A stretch of DNA of 64,000 nt from Bdellovibrionales bacterium (lineage in GTDB: Bacteria; Bdellovibrionota; Bdellovibrionia; Bdellovibrionales; UBA1609). The DNA lies in contig JAHDFM010000007.1 of assembly GCA_020628165.1 (NCBI GenBank), positions 60,336 through 124,335 on the forward strand, read 5' to 3'. Positions within the stretch are counted from its first letter, which is position 1, and each line of letters opens with the position of its first letter. Under the pieces are notes generated by a model. That model was not told where the DNA came from, ran no database searches, and was given only the letters and a program-made list of their open reading frames with translations. Shown here in pieces: positions 51,534-60,395 of this stretch. A program made the position numbers and the translations under genes.

Positions 51534-52697
51534 TTAGATGTAATTCTTTCTTTTAATTTTATCGATGATGATCTTCTCTGACATGATAGGATCTTTTGGG
51601 TTCACGGCAAAAATCGACTGCTGCTCACAACGTTTTTTTTCTTTGATCAACCATCTTAAGATATCAGCTAATTTTTTATTCTTTTTGTCGGCAAAGAACG
51701 GATCTCTTTCTAGGGCATCTTTTGCTTTTTTTAAAGCCCTAGCATCAGAAGCATTTTTTTCTGAAACCGGATAATAGTGCAAATCGTATCTTTTAATGTC
51801 ATCAGGCAACAAGCCTAAGAACTTCACCTCTGGTGCACTGAAATCAGCGTTACGAATTAAACTCGCAGCAGAGCCCGCTTTTAATGTGCGATAAATGTTT
51901 TGCAATGTATAGGCATCAAGATCTCCGTAAAAGTATATCGGCACATCCAATTGATCTTGAATGGTTTTACACCAACCTCTCACACCGTTACTTGGTACTC
52001 CTCGAGCACCAATGACGATGCAATTGTTTCTTTTGGTAAAACCATTGGTCACTAAAGTGTTAGCCATGGTTTCCGACTCTATCACTAAACAAAAATCAAT
52101 CTTACCTTTTTTAGGCTTTAATTTAAAAGACTGTGGTTTGTTTTGTGGTTGAAACGCTGACGTCCCCATACCACTCAAGTCTACAACGGCTTTCGAACCG
52201 TCTTCTAAGGTTTCTGTCACAACTAAGTTTTTAGAAAATGTTTGCCCACCGCGGTCCCCGGCATGGCAATTGAGCTCTTCGCGGTAAACTTCTAATAAAT
52301 CTGCAACGTAATTGATGACAGCATCTGTCTCTGATTGGTCTTGAACTTCTAGTGGCTTAAGTTTTGGATCGTTTTTACAAGCACCTTTAAGTATGTAAAA
52401 GAATCCCCTTTTTGAATTCACAGTTCCATTGCGAAGATTGTTCAACATGATATCAAGTATAAAGACTGTTCGAGCGATTTTCTGAACAGAAGAAACATTT
52501 AACTCTGTTGTAACAACTTTACCACCTGGAGTAAAAAAACCCTTTGATGCCTTATATATTGAGTTATCTAGAGAGCACTTAATAGCTTGCAACAATGGGC
52601 GTTGACCCTTTTCTAATGAAATTAGCATTTCATCACATAGGGCCCTAGCAATTTTTGGAATATCTTTATCCGATTTTCTTACTCTAATTTTTGGCAT
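51534..52697 (-). CDS. top6A: DNA topoisomerase VI subunit A (Spo11/Top6A family)
   Basis: SKRGFFY (catalytic-Tyr region, Y101), VIESETMANTL and FYGDLDAYTLQNIYRTLKAGS Toprim-like motifs; adjacent to Top6B. Confidence 0.93.
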   Translation of the reverse strand: MPKIRVRKSDKDIPKIARALCDEMLISLEKGQRPLLQAIKCSLDNSIYKASKGFFTPGGKVVTTELNVSSVQKIARTVFILDIMLNNLRNGTVNSKRGFFYILKGACKNDPKLKPLEVQDQSETDAVINYVADLLEVYREELNCHAGDRGGQTFSKNLVVTETLEDGSKAVVDLSGMGTSAFQPQNKPQSFKLKPKKGKIDFCLVIESETMANTLVTNGFTKRNNCIVIGARGVPSNGVRGWCKTIQDQLDVPIYFYGDLDAYTLQNIYRTLKAGSAASLIRNADFSAPEVKFLGLLPDDIKRYDLHYYPVSEKNASDARALKKAKDALERDPFFADKKNKKLADILRWLIKEKKRCEQQSIFAVNPKDPIMSEKIIIDKIKRKNYI

Positions 52698-52700
52698 AAC

Positions 52701-54599
52701 TTACCTTCTTTTAGATTTTGTTTTTTTCTTTGTCGTTTTTTTCTTAGTTTTCTTTTTCACTTTTTTGGCAGTCTTCTTTTTTGTAGCCTTCTTAGCTGCT
52801 TTTTTTGTGGCTTTTTTAGCTACCTTTTTCTTAGCTACTTTCTTTTGAACTTTTGCTTTAGTTTTCTTTTTAGCTTTTTTAGCCGTCGTTGCTTTTACAG
52901 CTGGCACATCCATTGACGCTTCTGTAGCTTCAGCTTCATCACCTTCAGCAGTGTCCACTTTCACTTTACCAAGCTTAGCCGCTTGTTTGTCTTTAAGAAG
53001 TGCTAGTTTTTCATCGGCGGCTTTTAAATCTTTCTCAGCTTCTTTGCTATCGCGCCCAAGTATTTTTACCAAACCTTGCTCAGCTCGTTTTTTACGATCT
53101 TTGCCAGCACCAACAATTTTAGCCAGTCCTTCCACTAAAATAGGGCCAAACTTTTCGATGTGAGCGCGCTTCCTTTCAAGGTCAGCGGCTTTGTTCTCAC
53201 GTTTAATGTGACGAGATAGCTTTTGCCCAGCTTGCATTAAGGCTCGGCGCAATTCTTCAACCAGATCATCACTGGCATCAATGGTTTCTTTCGATGCATT
53301 TTTAAATTTAATGAATGGTGAAGTCACACTGATGGCAAAAATATATGGCCCCAATGGCAAGCTTTTGCGAGATTGCATCAACCCATACGAACGCCAATTG
53401 ACGGACTCAACAGCTCGAGTGATGGCACAGGCTGATTTATCAAACTGTAAAGGAACTCTGTTGGCAAAACGCAATAACTGCACCGATTGCTCTTCGGCAG
53501 CTGCTTTTTTATCTAAGAAACGCGCAATGGCCACTTCCACCACAGTAGGTTTGAAATCACAAATTTTTGGTTTGCGAGTCACAACACTGAAGAAATCCAC
53601 TTCGCCGATGCGGTGAATACTTTTAGCAAGCCCCTCTTCGCCAACTGTTAATACTGATCTTGTAGATGGGTTGGCTAGGTCAGTATTTTGTATGGATTGA
53701 AAAATGGTTTTAAAATCTTTTTCAGGAATCTTTTGCACTTTCATGGTTTTTAATTTTTTGGGCAAACCATTTTTAAGCATATCTTTGACTGTCGCTTCAG
53801 TAACACGTGAAAAGGCTTTCTTTAGAAACTGCTCAAGAGATAAATTCCCATACAAATGAGCGTGAGTTAAAAACTCACCCAGCTTCATGGTATGTGGGTG
53901 TGGCAATGTTGGTGGCGGCACTTTTGGAACATCTGTTGATACTCTATCAACGCGCACTTTCTCTTTGTCGAGCAAATCGTATTCTAGAGTCAAATGTGGG
54001 TTCACAAGAGTGGTCCCCTCAAGATAAGTGATCAAGCCTCCATCACCATTTAACTGAATACGGCCATCAATTTTAAAATCAACCTTCAAACCATGAGGCT
54101 TCTTCCACTCAAAGGTTTCTTTGTTTTTTATCAACCCTTTGTTGCCTTTGATATCGACATCAATAGTTGCACGCACGGCTTTGCGCATTTTTTTGGTTTT
54201 GCTGATCACCTTAACACCAGTAGCATTGGTCAACTGGGCCCAAGTAGTGGCTGCTGAAATTCCAATCCCTTGTTGACCGCGGGAGCACTGCCCACGACCA
54301 AACTTTGATGAGGCCAAATACTCACCAAAAACTTGTGGCAAATCGGAAGGCTCTAAACCAGGGCCGTTGTCTTCCACTGTTATTTGAATCAAATCTGTGC
54401 TTTTTGCCGACCCTTTACCCACTTTCTTAATGCTGACTTTTAGCTCTGGAGCAATGCCAGCCTCTTCGCAAGCATCTAAGGAGTTGTCGACGGCTTCTTT
54501 TAAAGTAGTTAAGACGGCCTTTAATGGAGACGAGAATCCGACTTGTTGTAAGTTTTTAGCGAAGTACTCCGCGGTGCTACTTTTAGTAATTTTTGCCAA
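52701..54599 (-). CDS. top6B: DNA topoisomerase VI subunit B with Lys-rich C-terminal tail (TTG start)
   Basis: GHKL motifs KEAVDNSLDACEEAGI, EDNGPGLEPSDLPQVFGEYLASSKF, SRGQQGIGISAATTWAQLT; GGAGGGG RBS; K/A/T-rich tail. Confidence 0.95.
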   Translation of the reverse strand: MAKITKSSTAEYFAKNLQQVGFSSPLKAVLTTLKEAVDNSLDACEEAGIAPELKVSIKKVGKGSAKSTDLIQITVEDNGPGLEPSDLPQVFGEYLASSKFGRGQCSRGQQGIGISAATTWAQLTNATGVKVISKTKKMRKAVRATIDVDIKGNKGLIKNKETFEWKKPHGLKVDFKIDGRIQLNGDGGLITYLEGTTLVNPHLTLEYDLLDKEKVRVDRVSTDVPKVPPPTLPHPHTMKLGEFLTHAHLYGNLSLEQFLKKAFSRVTEATVKDMLKNGLPKKLKTMKVQKIPEKDFKTIFQSIQNTDLANPSTRSVLTVGEEGLAKSIHRIGEVDFFSVVTRKPKICDFKPTVVEVAIARFLDKKAAAEEQSVQLLRFANRVPLQFDKSACAITRAVESVNWRSYGLMQSRKSLPLGPYIFAISVTSPFIKFKNASKETIDASDDLVEELRRALMQAGQKLSRHIKRENKAADLERKRAHIEKFGPILVEGLAKIVGAGKDRKKRAEQGLVKILGRDSKEAEKDLKAADEKLALLKDKQAAKLGKVKVDTAEGDEAEATEASMDVPAVKATTAKKAKKKTKAKVQKKVAKKKVAKKATKKAAKKATKKKTAKKVKKKTKKKTTKKKTKSKRR

Positions 54600-54689
54600 G
54601 AGCTCCCCTCCTTTAGTCTAAAGACCTCATTTTAGGAAGAGAAAACTCGATAAGCAATTGTTTTTGTTAAATTAATTATAAATAGCTGA

Positions 54690-54989
54690 CTAGGCTTGAG
54701 GACTTGACTGGTTCTGCTCAGCTTGTATCACAAATTCAGCGGGAGTCAGATGCGCCTTATTGGTATTACAGCTCTTACAGGCCACAACCACATTAGATTT
54801 ACTGGTTTTCCCGCCACGAGCGACAGGAACCTTGTGATCCATGGTCAGGAGCTCTTTAGGGAATGATTGCGAGCAATAGTAGCAGGTTCCTTTTGCCAAC
54901 TCTTGCTTCCACCATTGGCTGTTCTTTAGCTTTCTGGCTTTGGCTTTTTCTTTGGCTTTGATAGCCGGGTCGACAGCTTGGTAATACAT
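54690..54989 (-). CDS. HNH endonuclease-domain protein
   Basis: CYYCSQSFPKELLTMDHKVPVARGGKTSKSNVVVACKSCNTNK. Confidence 0.88.
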   Translation of the reverse strand: MYYQAVDPAIKAKEKAKARKLKNSQWWKQELAKGTCYYCSQSFPKELLTMDHKVPVARGGKTSKSNVVVACKSCNTNKAHLTPAEFVIQAEQNQSSPQA

Positions 54990-55074
54990 CCTTTAACTTA
55001 TATGCCTTGCGTTATATTATGTAAAGTAAAAAAAATAGCTACCCCAAGCCTGTAAACAGATTTATTTAATTTTC

Positions 55075-55299
55075 ATGACTGATCAAGAAATGGAAAGCAT
55101 TTTAAAAGACAAATTCCCTGGAACGGAGCTAGCTGTTGTCGACCTCACTGGTGGTCAAAACCACTTTGAAGTGCGCATGAGCAACTCAGCTTTTGACGAC
55201 GGCTTATCCCGCATCGACAAACATAAACTCGTTATGTCTTTATTTGATGAGCAATTAAAAAGTGGCGAAGTCCACGCCCTAGCTATTAAGTTATTCTAA
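55075..55299 (+). CDS. BolA-family protein
   Basis: VDLTGGQNHFEVRMSNSAFDDGLSRIDKHKLVMSLFDEQLKSGEVHALAIKLF. Confidence 0.93.
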   Translation: MTDQEMESILKDKFPGTELAVVDLTGGQNHFEVRMSNSAFDDGLSRIDKHKLVMSLFDEQLKSGEVHALAIKLF

Positions 55300-55319
55300 C
55301 CTAACAAATGAGGTGAAAT

Positions 55320-55631
55320 ATGAGCACAGACGTCAATGCAAAAATTGAGCAAAACTTAACCGACAACAAAGTGGTTCTTTTTATGAAAGGAACACCAAGT
55401 TTTCCACAGTGTGGTTTCTCTGCAAGGTCCGTTGCCATTTTAAAAGAATTGAACACTGAGTTTTCAAGCGTCAATGTTTTAGATGACGATGAAATCAGAG
55501 AAGGCATCAAAGTTTACGGACAGTGGCCGACCATTCCTCAACTCTACGTTGATAAAAAACTAGTTGGCGGCAGTGACATCATGATGGAGATGTACGAGTC
55601 TGGAGAGCTTGAGCAGCTTCTAAAAAATTGA
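55320..55631 (+). CDS. grxD: Monothiol glutaredoxin (Grx4 type)
   Basis: VVLFMKGTPSFPQCGFSARSVAIL, YGQWPTIPQLYVDKKLVGGSDIMMEM. Confidence 0.95.
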   Translation: MSTDVNAKIEQNLTDNKVVLFMKGTPSFPQCGFSARSVAILKELNTEFSSVNVLDDDEIREGIKVYGQWPTIPQLYVDKKLVGGSDIMMEMYESGELEQLLKN

Positions 55632-55798
55632 AACTTTTAAAAATTGATCAAATACTAAGACTTGTTTTTGGGTTCCTTTTAGTTTTGTGGGCCGCAAGCG
55701 GCGGTCCCACCTGGGCCTATCTTGGTATCTATTTACTATTAACTGGCAGTTATGGTTTTTGTCCCAGTTATAAATTGCTCAACTTAGATGATGATTGA
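55628..55798 (+). CDS. Small DUF2892/YgaP-type membrane protein (TTG start; absent from the ORF track)
   Basis: MKLLKIDQILRLVFGFLLVLWAASGGPTWAYLGIYLLLTGSYGFCPSYKLLNLDDD*; overlaps grxD stop; GFCP-Y signature. Confidence 0.75.
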   Translation: MKLLKIDQILRLVFGFLLVLWAASGGPTWAYLGIYLLLTGSYGFCPSYKLLNLDDD

Positions 55799-56223
55799 TT
55801 CATCAATTTTTTATATTTCTTTTTTTACTGAAATTTTAAACTCTTTTATTCAGTCAATATTGACGAGAGACCAACTAATAAACTTGATATCTAGGTGAAA
55901 GTGGAAGCCGTTAAAAGAACACAGCAACGTCAAATAAAGCGAAGAGCTTGGGCTTATGAAATAATCTCTCGTGTTATTGTGCAGTGACGCATACCAGTAT
56001 TTCACAGCATGTGCATTATAACCCCATAAACATATACAATCATTAGCGGGATGACGATTTTGCGAAACATTTCGTAGAACAATCTTGTTGCTCAAGAGAA
56101 CTTACAGAAGTCCCAAAGAAAACCTTATTCTTATAAATAAACCTTATGATGACTTAAAAAAATTTCATAAACCAAGTTATTCATCCGTATTGTGTCTGTC
56201 TTCGACTACCCTAACTACATATC

Positions 56224-57417
56224 TTGGGAGGGGTTTTGAAGAGTCTTATTATTTTATCTATTTTTATTTTTAGTCCATTCATCTTTGCAGACGAAAACGT
56301 ATTTCTTCCAGAATTCACTGGCGAAGTTAAAGAATTTAAATCTGAACAAATAAAAAACTTTGTAAACTACCCTGAAAATATTGGAGAAAAGACAGACCCA
56401 TACAGAAACTTAGTTAAAACCCTCAACAAATCGGTATTTCAATTAAGAAAAGGGTGCAGCGCTGTTTTTACGTCTAAAACTGGGTATGCGATCACAGCAT
56501 TACATTGTCTCGCACAAAATCAGCACCAAAGGCTTTCTGTGTTTAAAAAAGAAACTTTGATTGACGGCGAAGGTCCTTTGAAAATAACAACGAACGTAAC
56601 TGTTAGTGATTTAGAAGGTTTTGAATTCAACAATTGGGACTTTAACCCCGACCTTTTCCGTGACCATGAAGATCTTGTTCCAGTCACCATAGTTGCTTTA
56701 GGAAAAGGATACCCGGATATACACAAGCAATGGCGTCATGATGATCCATTTATAATTAATAACTCTGGTTTGATCCGTGAATTTGTTGATGACTATGCTG
56801 TCATTAAATTAAATAAAGTTCCTGAAAAATACAAATGCATCAAAACAAGCGAAGACAATGTCGAGTATAACCAACCAACTCTCGCTGCTGGATTTCCCGT
56901 TAGCACCAAAAATCACCAAACATATTTGACTCTAAAAACAATCAACGACTTAATCTTTAAAACCAGTGTGTTTGCACCTGATGTTGCTGTGTTGTTTAGA
57001 AAAGCTCTATCTAAAATAAGAAAAATGAACAATGAAACGTGGTTTTGGTTTGAAAATAACCAACACTTAAACCCTTTTTATGTTGCCGCCGGTAGAGTTT
57101 ACAAAAACTATGAACACCTCAAGGAGCACTTTCAATACCCAACTAATAATGACAATGAAAAGCTTTTTGACCTCATCACTGATGAAAATAAATACTTAGT
57201 TACTACTTCATTCATTAAGCCAGGCTTTAGTGGGGGTGGTTTATTTAATAAGAAAGGAGAGCTCATTGGGATCAACTCAATGCAGCCGAGCACTCCAACC
57301 TTTTTACCAGAAAAAATGCAGCCTTTAACAACTCATGTTCGAGTTTCTTACATTAAACAAGAGTTGCTACGTAAATTTGGAACTGATGTTGCAAATGAGG
57401 TTTTTGACTGTCAGTAA
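56224..57417 (+). CDS. Secreted trypsin-like serine protease
   Basis: ITALHCLAQ, DYAVIKLNK and KPGFSGGGLFNKKGELIGIN triad contexts; signal-like N-terminus. Confidence 0.85.
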   Translation: MGGVLKSLIILSIFIFSPFIFADENVFLPEFTGEVKEFKSEQIKNFVNYPENIGEKTDPYRNLVKTLNKSVFQLRKGCSAVFTSKTGYAITALHCLAQNQHQRLSVFKKETLIDGEGPLKITTNVTVSDLEGFEFNNWDFNPDLFRDHEDLVPVTIVALGKGYPDIHKQWRHDDPFIINNSGLIREFVDDYAVIKLNKVPEKYKCIKTSEDNVEYNQPTLAAGFPVSTKNHQTYLTLKTINDLIFKTSVFAPDVAVLFRKALSKIRKMNNETWFWFENNQHLNPFYVAAGRVYKNYEHLKEHFQYPTNNDNEKLFDLITDENKYLVTTSFIKPGFSGGGLFNKKGELIGINSMQPSTPTFLPEKMQPLTTHVRVSYIKQELLRKFGTDVANEVFDCQ

Positions 57418-57536
57418 GACAAAGTGCATGTGCACTTTCATATGACTTTTGTCGAGGTGTTTAGATTTTATTTTCTTAGACTATTATTAAATTGGTTTAA
57501 GGTTTAATTTGCCCTGTAAATAGCCGATAAAAATTT

Positions 57537-58247
57537 ATGAACATGGCTAAATTGCGACTCTTAGTGGTCGATGATGACAATGACATATTAACTCTTGCAG
57601 AAAAACTTCTTAAATCACAGTACGATGTTGTCACCGCTAACTCTGGAAAGCTTGCTTTAGAGATTCTCAACTCTGTTGAAGTTCACGGTCTCATTTGCGA
57701 TATCAATATGCCAGAAATGAATGGCTTTCAGTTACTTAAACGCATTAATGATCTTGAACACCTCAGTCATTTAACTATTGCAATGTTAACTGGTGTGCGT
57801 GAGCGCAAAGACATCGAAAAGGCTATTAATATGGGCGTGAATGATTACATCATTAAACCCATCGACCCAATGTTATTTTTAAAAAAGATTGATAACCTTT
57901 TTCATAGCAAACAAGGTTTGCAAACCGACATTCAATTTGTAAAAGTGCATATGCAAAGCCCTGCACATTTAAAAAATAAAATTGAAATTCGAACCGTTTC
58001 TGAAATGGGCATTAGTCTTGAGAGCTCCACCGAACAGAAAGTGGGTGACATCATTGAACTTGATTTTGATCTATTTGATCAACTCAGTATCAGAGCTCCC
58101 CATCTAAAAGTGTTATCCTGCAAAGCTAATGATCGAAATAAATGGATCATTCACTTGGGTTTTGTGGGTGCGTCCGAAGCTATCAGACAAAAACTAAGAG
58201 CCTGGATCTACAAAAAAACTGCTCAAAAGAAGGTGAAAGCATCATGA
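57537..58247 (+). CDS. Response regulator with PilZ-like C-terminal domain
   Basis: LLVVDDDNDILTLAEKLL receiver; C-terminal IRTVSEMGISLESSTEQKVGDIIELDFDL resembles PilZ. Confidence 0.82.
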   Translation: MNMAKLRLLVVDDDNDILTLAEKLLKSQYDVVTANSGKLALEILNSVEVHGLICDINMPEMNGFQLLKRINDLEHLSHLTIAMLTGVRERKDIEKAINMGVNDYIIKPIDPMLFLKKIDNLFHSKQGLQTDIQFVKVHMQSPAHLKNKIEIRTVSEMGISLESSTEQKVGDIIELDFDLFDQLSIRAPHLKVLSCKANDRNKWIIHLGFVGASEAIRQKLRAWIYKKTAQKKVKAS

Positions 58248-58621
58248 ATATACTCCTCGCAGAAGACGATACAAATATATCGACCATTGCAATCATGGCT
58301 TTAGAGCATTTTGGTTCGCACAAAGTCACTCATGTCGACAATGGTCTTGATGCCCTAGAAACTGCTAAAACTGGTCATTTTGATTTAATCATCCTAGACC
58401 AGATGATGCCTATAATGAATGGCCTTTCTGTCTGCAAAGAATATAAAAGCCAAACAGATACCCCCACACCTATTATTTTTTTAAGTGCCAAATGTCATCC
58501 CGATGATGTCGCCGCTTTTAATGAAAATGGTCTTGGTCATATTCAAAAACCTTTTGACCCTGCTACCTTGTGCCAACAAATTGATGAACTGATCTCTACA
58601 CTTCAGGAGTCCGTTGCTTGA
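58244..58621 (+). CDS. Single-domain response regulator
   Basis: MNILLAEDDTNISTIAIMAL, LIILDQMMPIMNGLSV, PIIFLSAK, IQKPFDP; ATGA overlap with previous gene. Confidence 0.92.
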   Translation: MNILLAEDDTNISTIAIMALEHFGSHKVTHVDNGLDALETAKTGHFDLIILDQMMPIMNGLSVCKEYKSQTDTPTPIIFLSAKCHPDDVAAFNENGLGHIQKPFDPATLCQQIDELISTLQESVA

Positions 58622-59967
58622 GTTCGATTAAATTGCGTTTAACTTTTTTGGTTCTCTTTTTTTTCACAGTTCAAGGCTATATTTTTCAAACAGGTCATAA
58701 ATCTTATTTAGAATTTAAATTATTATACACAGACTATATCGACACTTATAAAATCCTCGATAAAATTGAAACTCTCGATGTGAAGCTTTATAATGAAAAA
58801 GACTTCAACTATTTACAAGGCAAACGGGAGACTTTAAAAAGTAAAGAGCTGCAAGCCGCACTCAGTGACGTTATCCAATTTTACTCGAATAAAAACAAAC
58901 CCACTTTGAATAAAAAAATAAAGGCTTACAAAGAAGTCGACAAACAATACCATCAACAGCTCAATAAATTACTCGTATTCCACCAAGAGAAGGTTCAGTA
59001 CTATGGAGCTATATTTGTAGCTTTATGGGTTTTGAGTCTCCTTTTAATTTATTACTACACCATTCGCAGCACCTTCAAACCTATCAAAGTTTTATACAGA
59101 CGAATGCTAGAGTTTTTAAACAATCGTTACACCTATGAGTTCACGGTTCCAAAGACCAATGAAGTTGGAAACCTACATGCCACCTTTAACTCATTGGCCC
59201 AAAGAGTGCTGAAAAACATGGACGAGCTCAAGAGTCTCGACAAAGCAAAATCAGAATTTTTAAGCATCGCAAGTCACGAATTGCGTACTCCTCTAACCTC
59301 TATAAAAGGATCCTTAAGTTTACTTCGCTTAGGCCTTGCTGGACAGTTTGATGATAAATCCAAAAGCTTAATGAACATTGCTGAAAACGAAACTGACCGC
59401 TTAATTCGTCTTATCAACGACCTCTTAGACCTAGCAAAGATAGAGGCTGGGAAATTTCCATTGAAAAAAAATTGGTGTTCATTGAATAAATTAATTGAAA
59501 GAACAACGGAATCATTAGGTGGTCTGAGCAGCACGTCCAATGTTCCCATCGAAATTTCTAGAATTCCTGACATTGAAATCTATGCCGACAATGATCGCAT
59601 CCAACAGGTTCTCACCAACTTTTTATCCAATGCTATTAAGTACAGCCCAAAGGGCAAAGCTGTGATCGTAGATATTGAAATTGATTCACAAGAAAACTTG
59701 TACATATTAGTGACTGATCAAGGAATTGGAATCACCCCTAAAGATCAAGAAATTATCTTTCAAAAATTTAGACAGTCAACAGGCCCTAACAACCCTCTGG
59801 TCAAAGGCACTGGGCTTGGCTTAGCCATTGCTAAGGCATTGATTGAAGAGCATGGTGGAGATATTAACGTCAAATCAAAGCCCAACCAAGGGGCGACGTT
59901 TTATTTCACTTTGAAAGATTGGAGATATCAATTGGAAGAGCAAGAAAACAAAAGGATGGCATCGTGA
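58618..59967 (+). CDS. Membrane sensor histidine kinase (TTG start)
   Basis: Two TMs, HAMP-like region, FLSIASHELRTPLTSIKGSLSLL, HATPase motifs DQGIGI, GTGLGLAIAKALIEEHGG. Confidence 0.95.
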   Translation: MSSIKLRLTFLVLFFFTVQGYIFQTGHKSYLEFKLLYTDYIDTYKILDKIETLDVKLYNEKDFNYLQGKRETLKSKELQAALSDVIQFYSNKNKPTLNKKIKAYKEVDKQYHQQLNKLLVFHQEKVQYYGAIFVALWVLSLLLIYYYTIRSTFKPIKVLYRRMLEFLNNRYTYEFTVPKTNEVGNLHATFNSLAQRVLKNMDELKSLDKAKSEFLSIASHELRTPLTSIKGSLSLLRLGLAGQFDDKSKSLMNIAENETDRLIRLINDLLDLAKIEAGKFPLKKNWCSLNKLIERTTESLGGLSSTSNVPIEISRIPDIEIYADNDRIQQVLTNFLSNAIKYSPKGKAVIVDIEIDSQENLYILVTDQGIGITPKDQEIIFQKFRQSTGPNNPLVKGTGLGLAIAKALIEEHGGDINVKSKPNQGATFYFTLKDWRYQLEEQENKRMAS

Positions 59968-60305
59968 GTTTCGAAAAGATGATGAAAGAGCTCAAAAAAG
60001 AATACATAGAAAATTTACCGGATAAGATCAGTAAAATAGAAAATTTTCATAACAAAAAAGATGTCGATGGCCTTCTCACAGCCTTTCACCAGCTCAAAGG
60101 AACTGGTAAGACATATGGAGTTCCAGAAGTTTCAACGCTAGGAAAAATTGTCGAGTTTGCTTGCAAGAAAAATAAAAACGTTTTTGAAATTGTGCCTAAA
60201 GGAATCACTCTCCTTAAAAAAATAGAGCAGAACAGAAAAAAGGGCAACGAGTATCTCATTGAGTCTGACCAAGATTACCTAGAAATCAAAAAACTCGCCG
60301 CTTGA
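59964..60305 (+). CDS. Histidine phosphotransfer (HPt) protein, GTG start
   Basis: AFHQLKGTGKTYGVPEVSTLGKIVEFACKK; GTGA overlap with kinase stop. Confidence 0.82.
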   Translation: MSFEKMMKELKKEYIENLPDKISKIENFHNKKDVDGLLTAFHQLKGTGKTYGVPEVSTLGKIVEFACKKNKNVFEIVPKGITLLKKIEQNRKKGNEYLIESDQDYLEIKKLAA

Positions 60306-60395
60306 TCGAAGCTCTTTTTGATCATATAATTTATTTTCTCAATATTTATTGTAAATACTATAAAAGCTTATAACCAATTCAACTTTTGAGCCATT

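Noticed and set aside
52951-53163. Ser/Phe-rich plus-strand ORF opposite Top6B
   Set aside because: Antisense of Lys/Glu/Leu-rich coding sequence.
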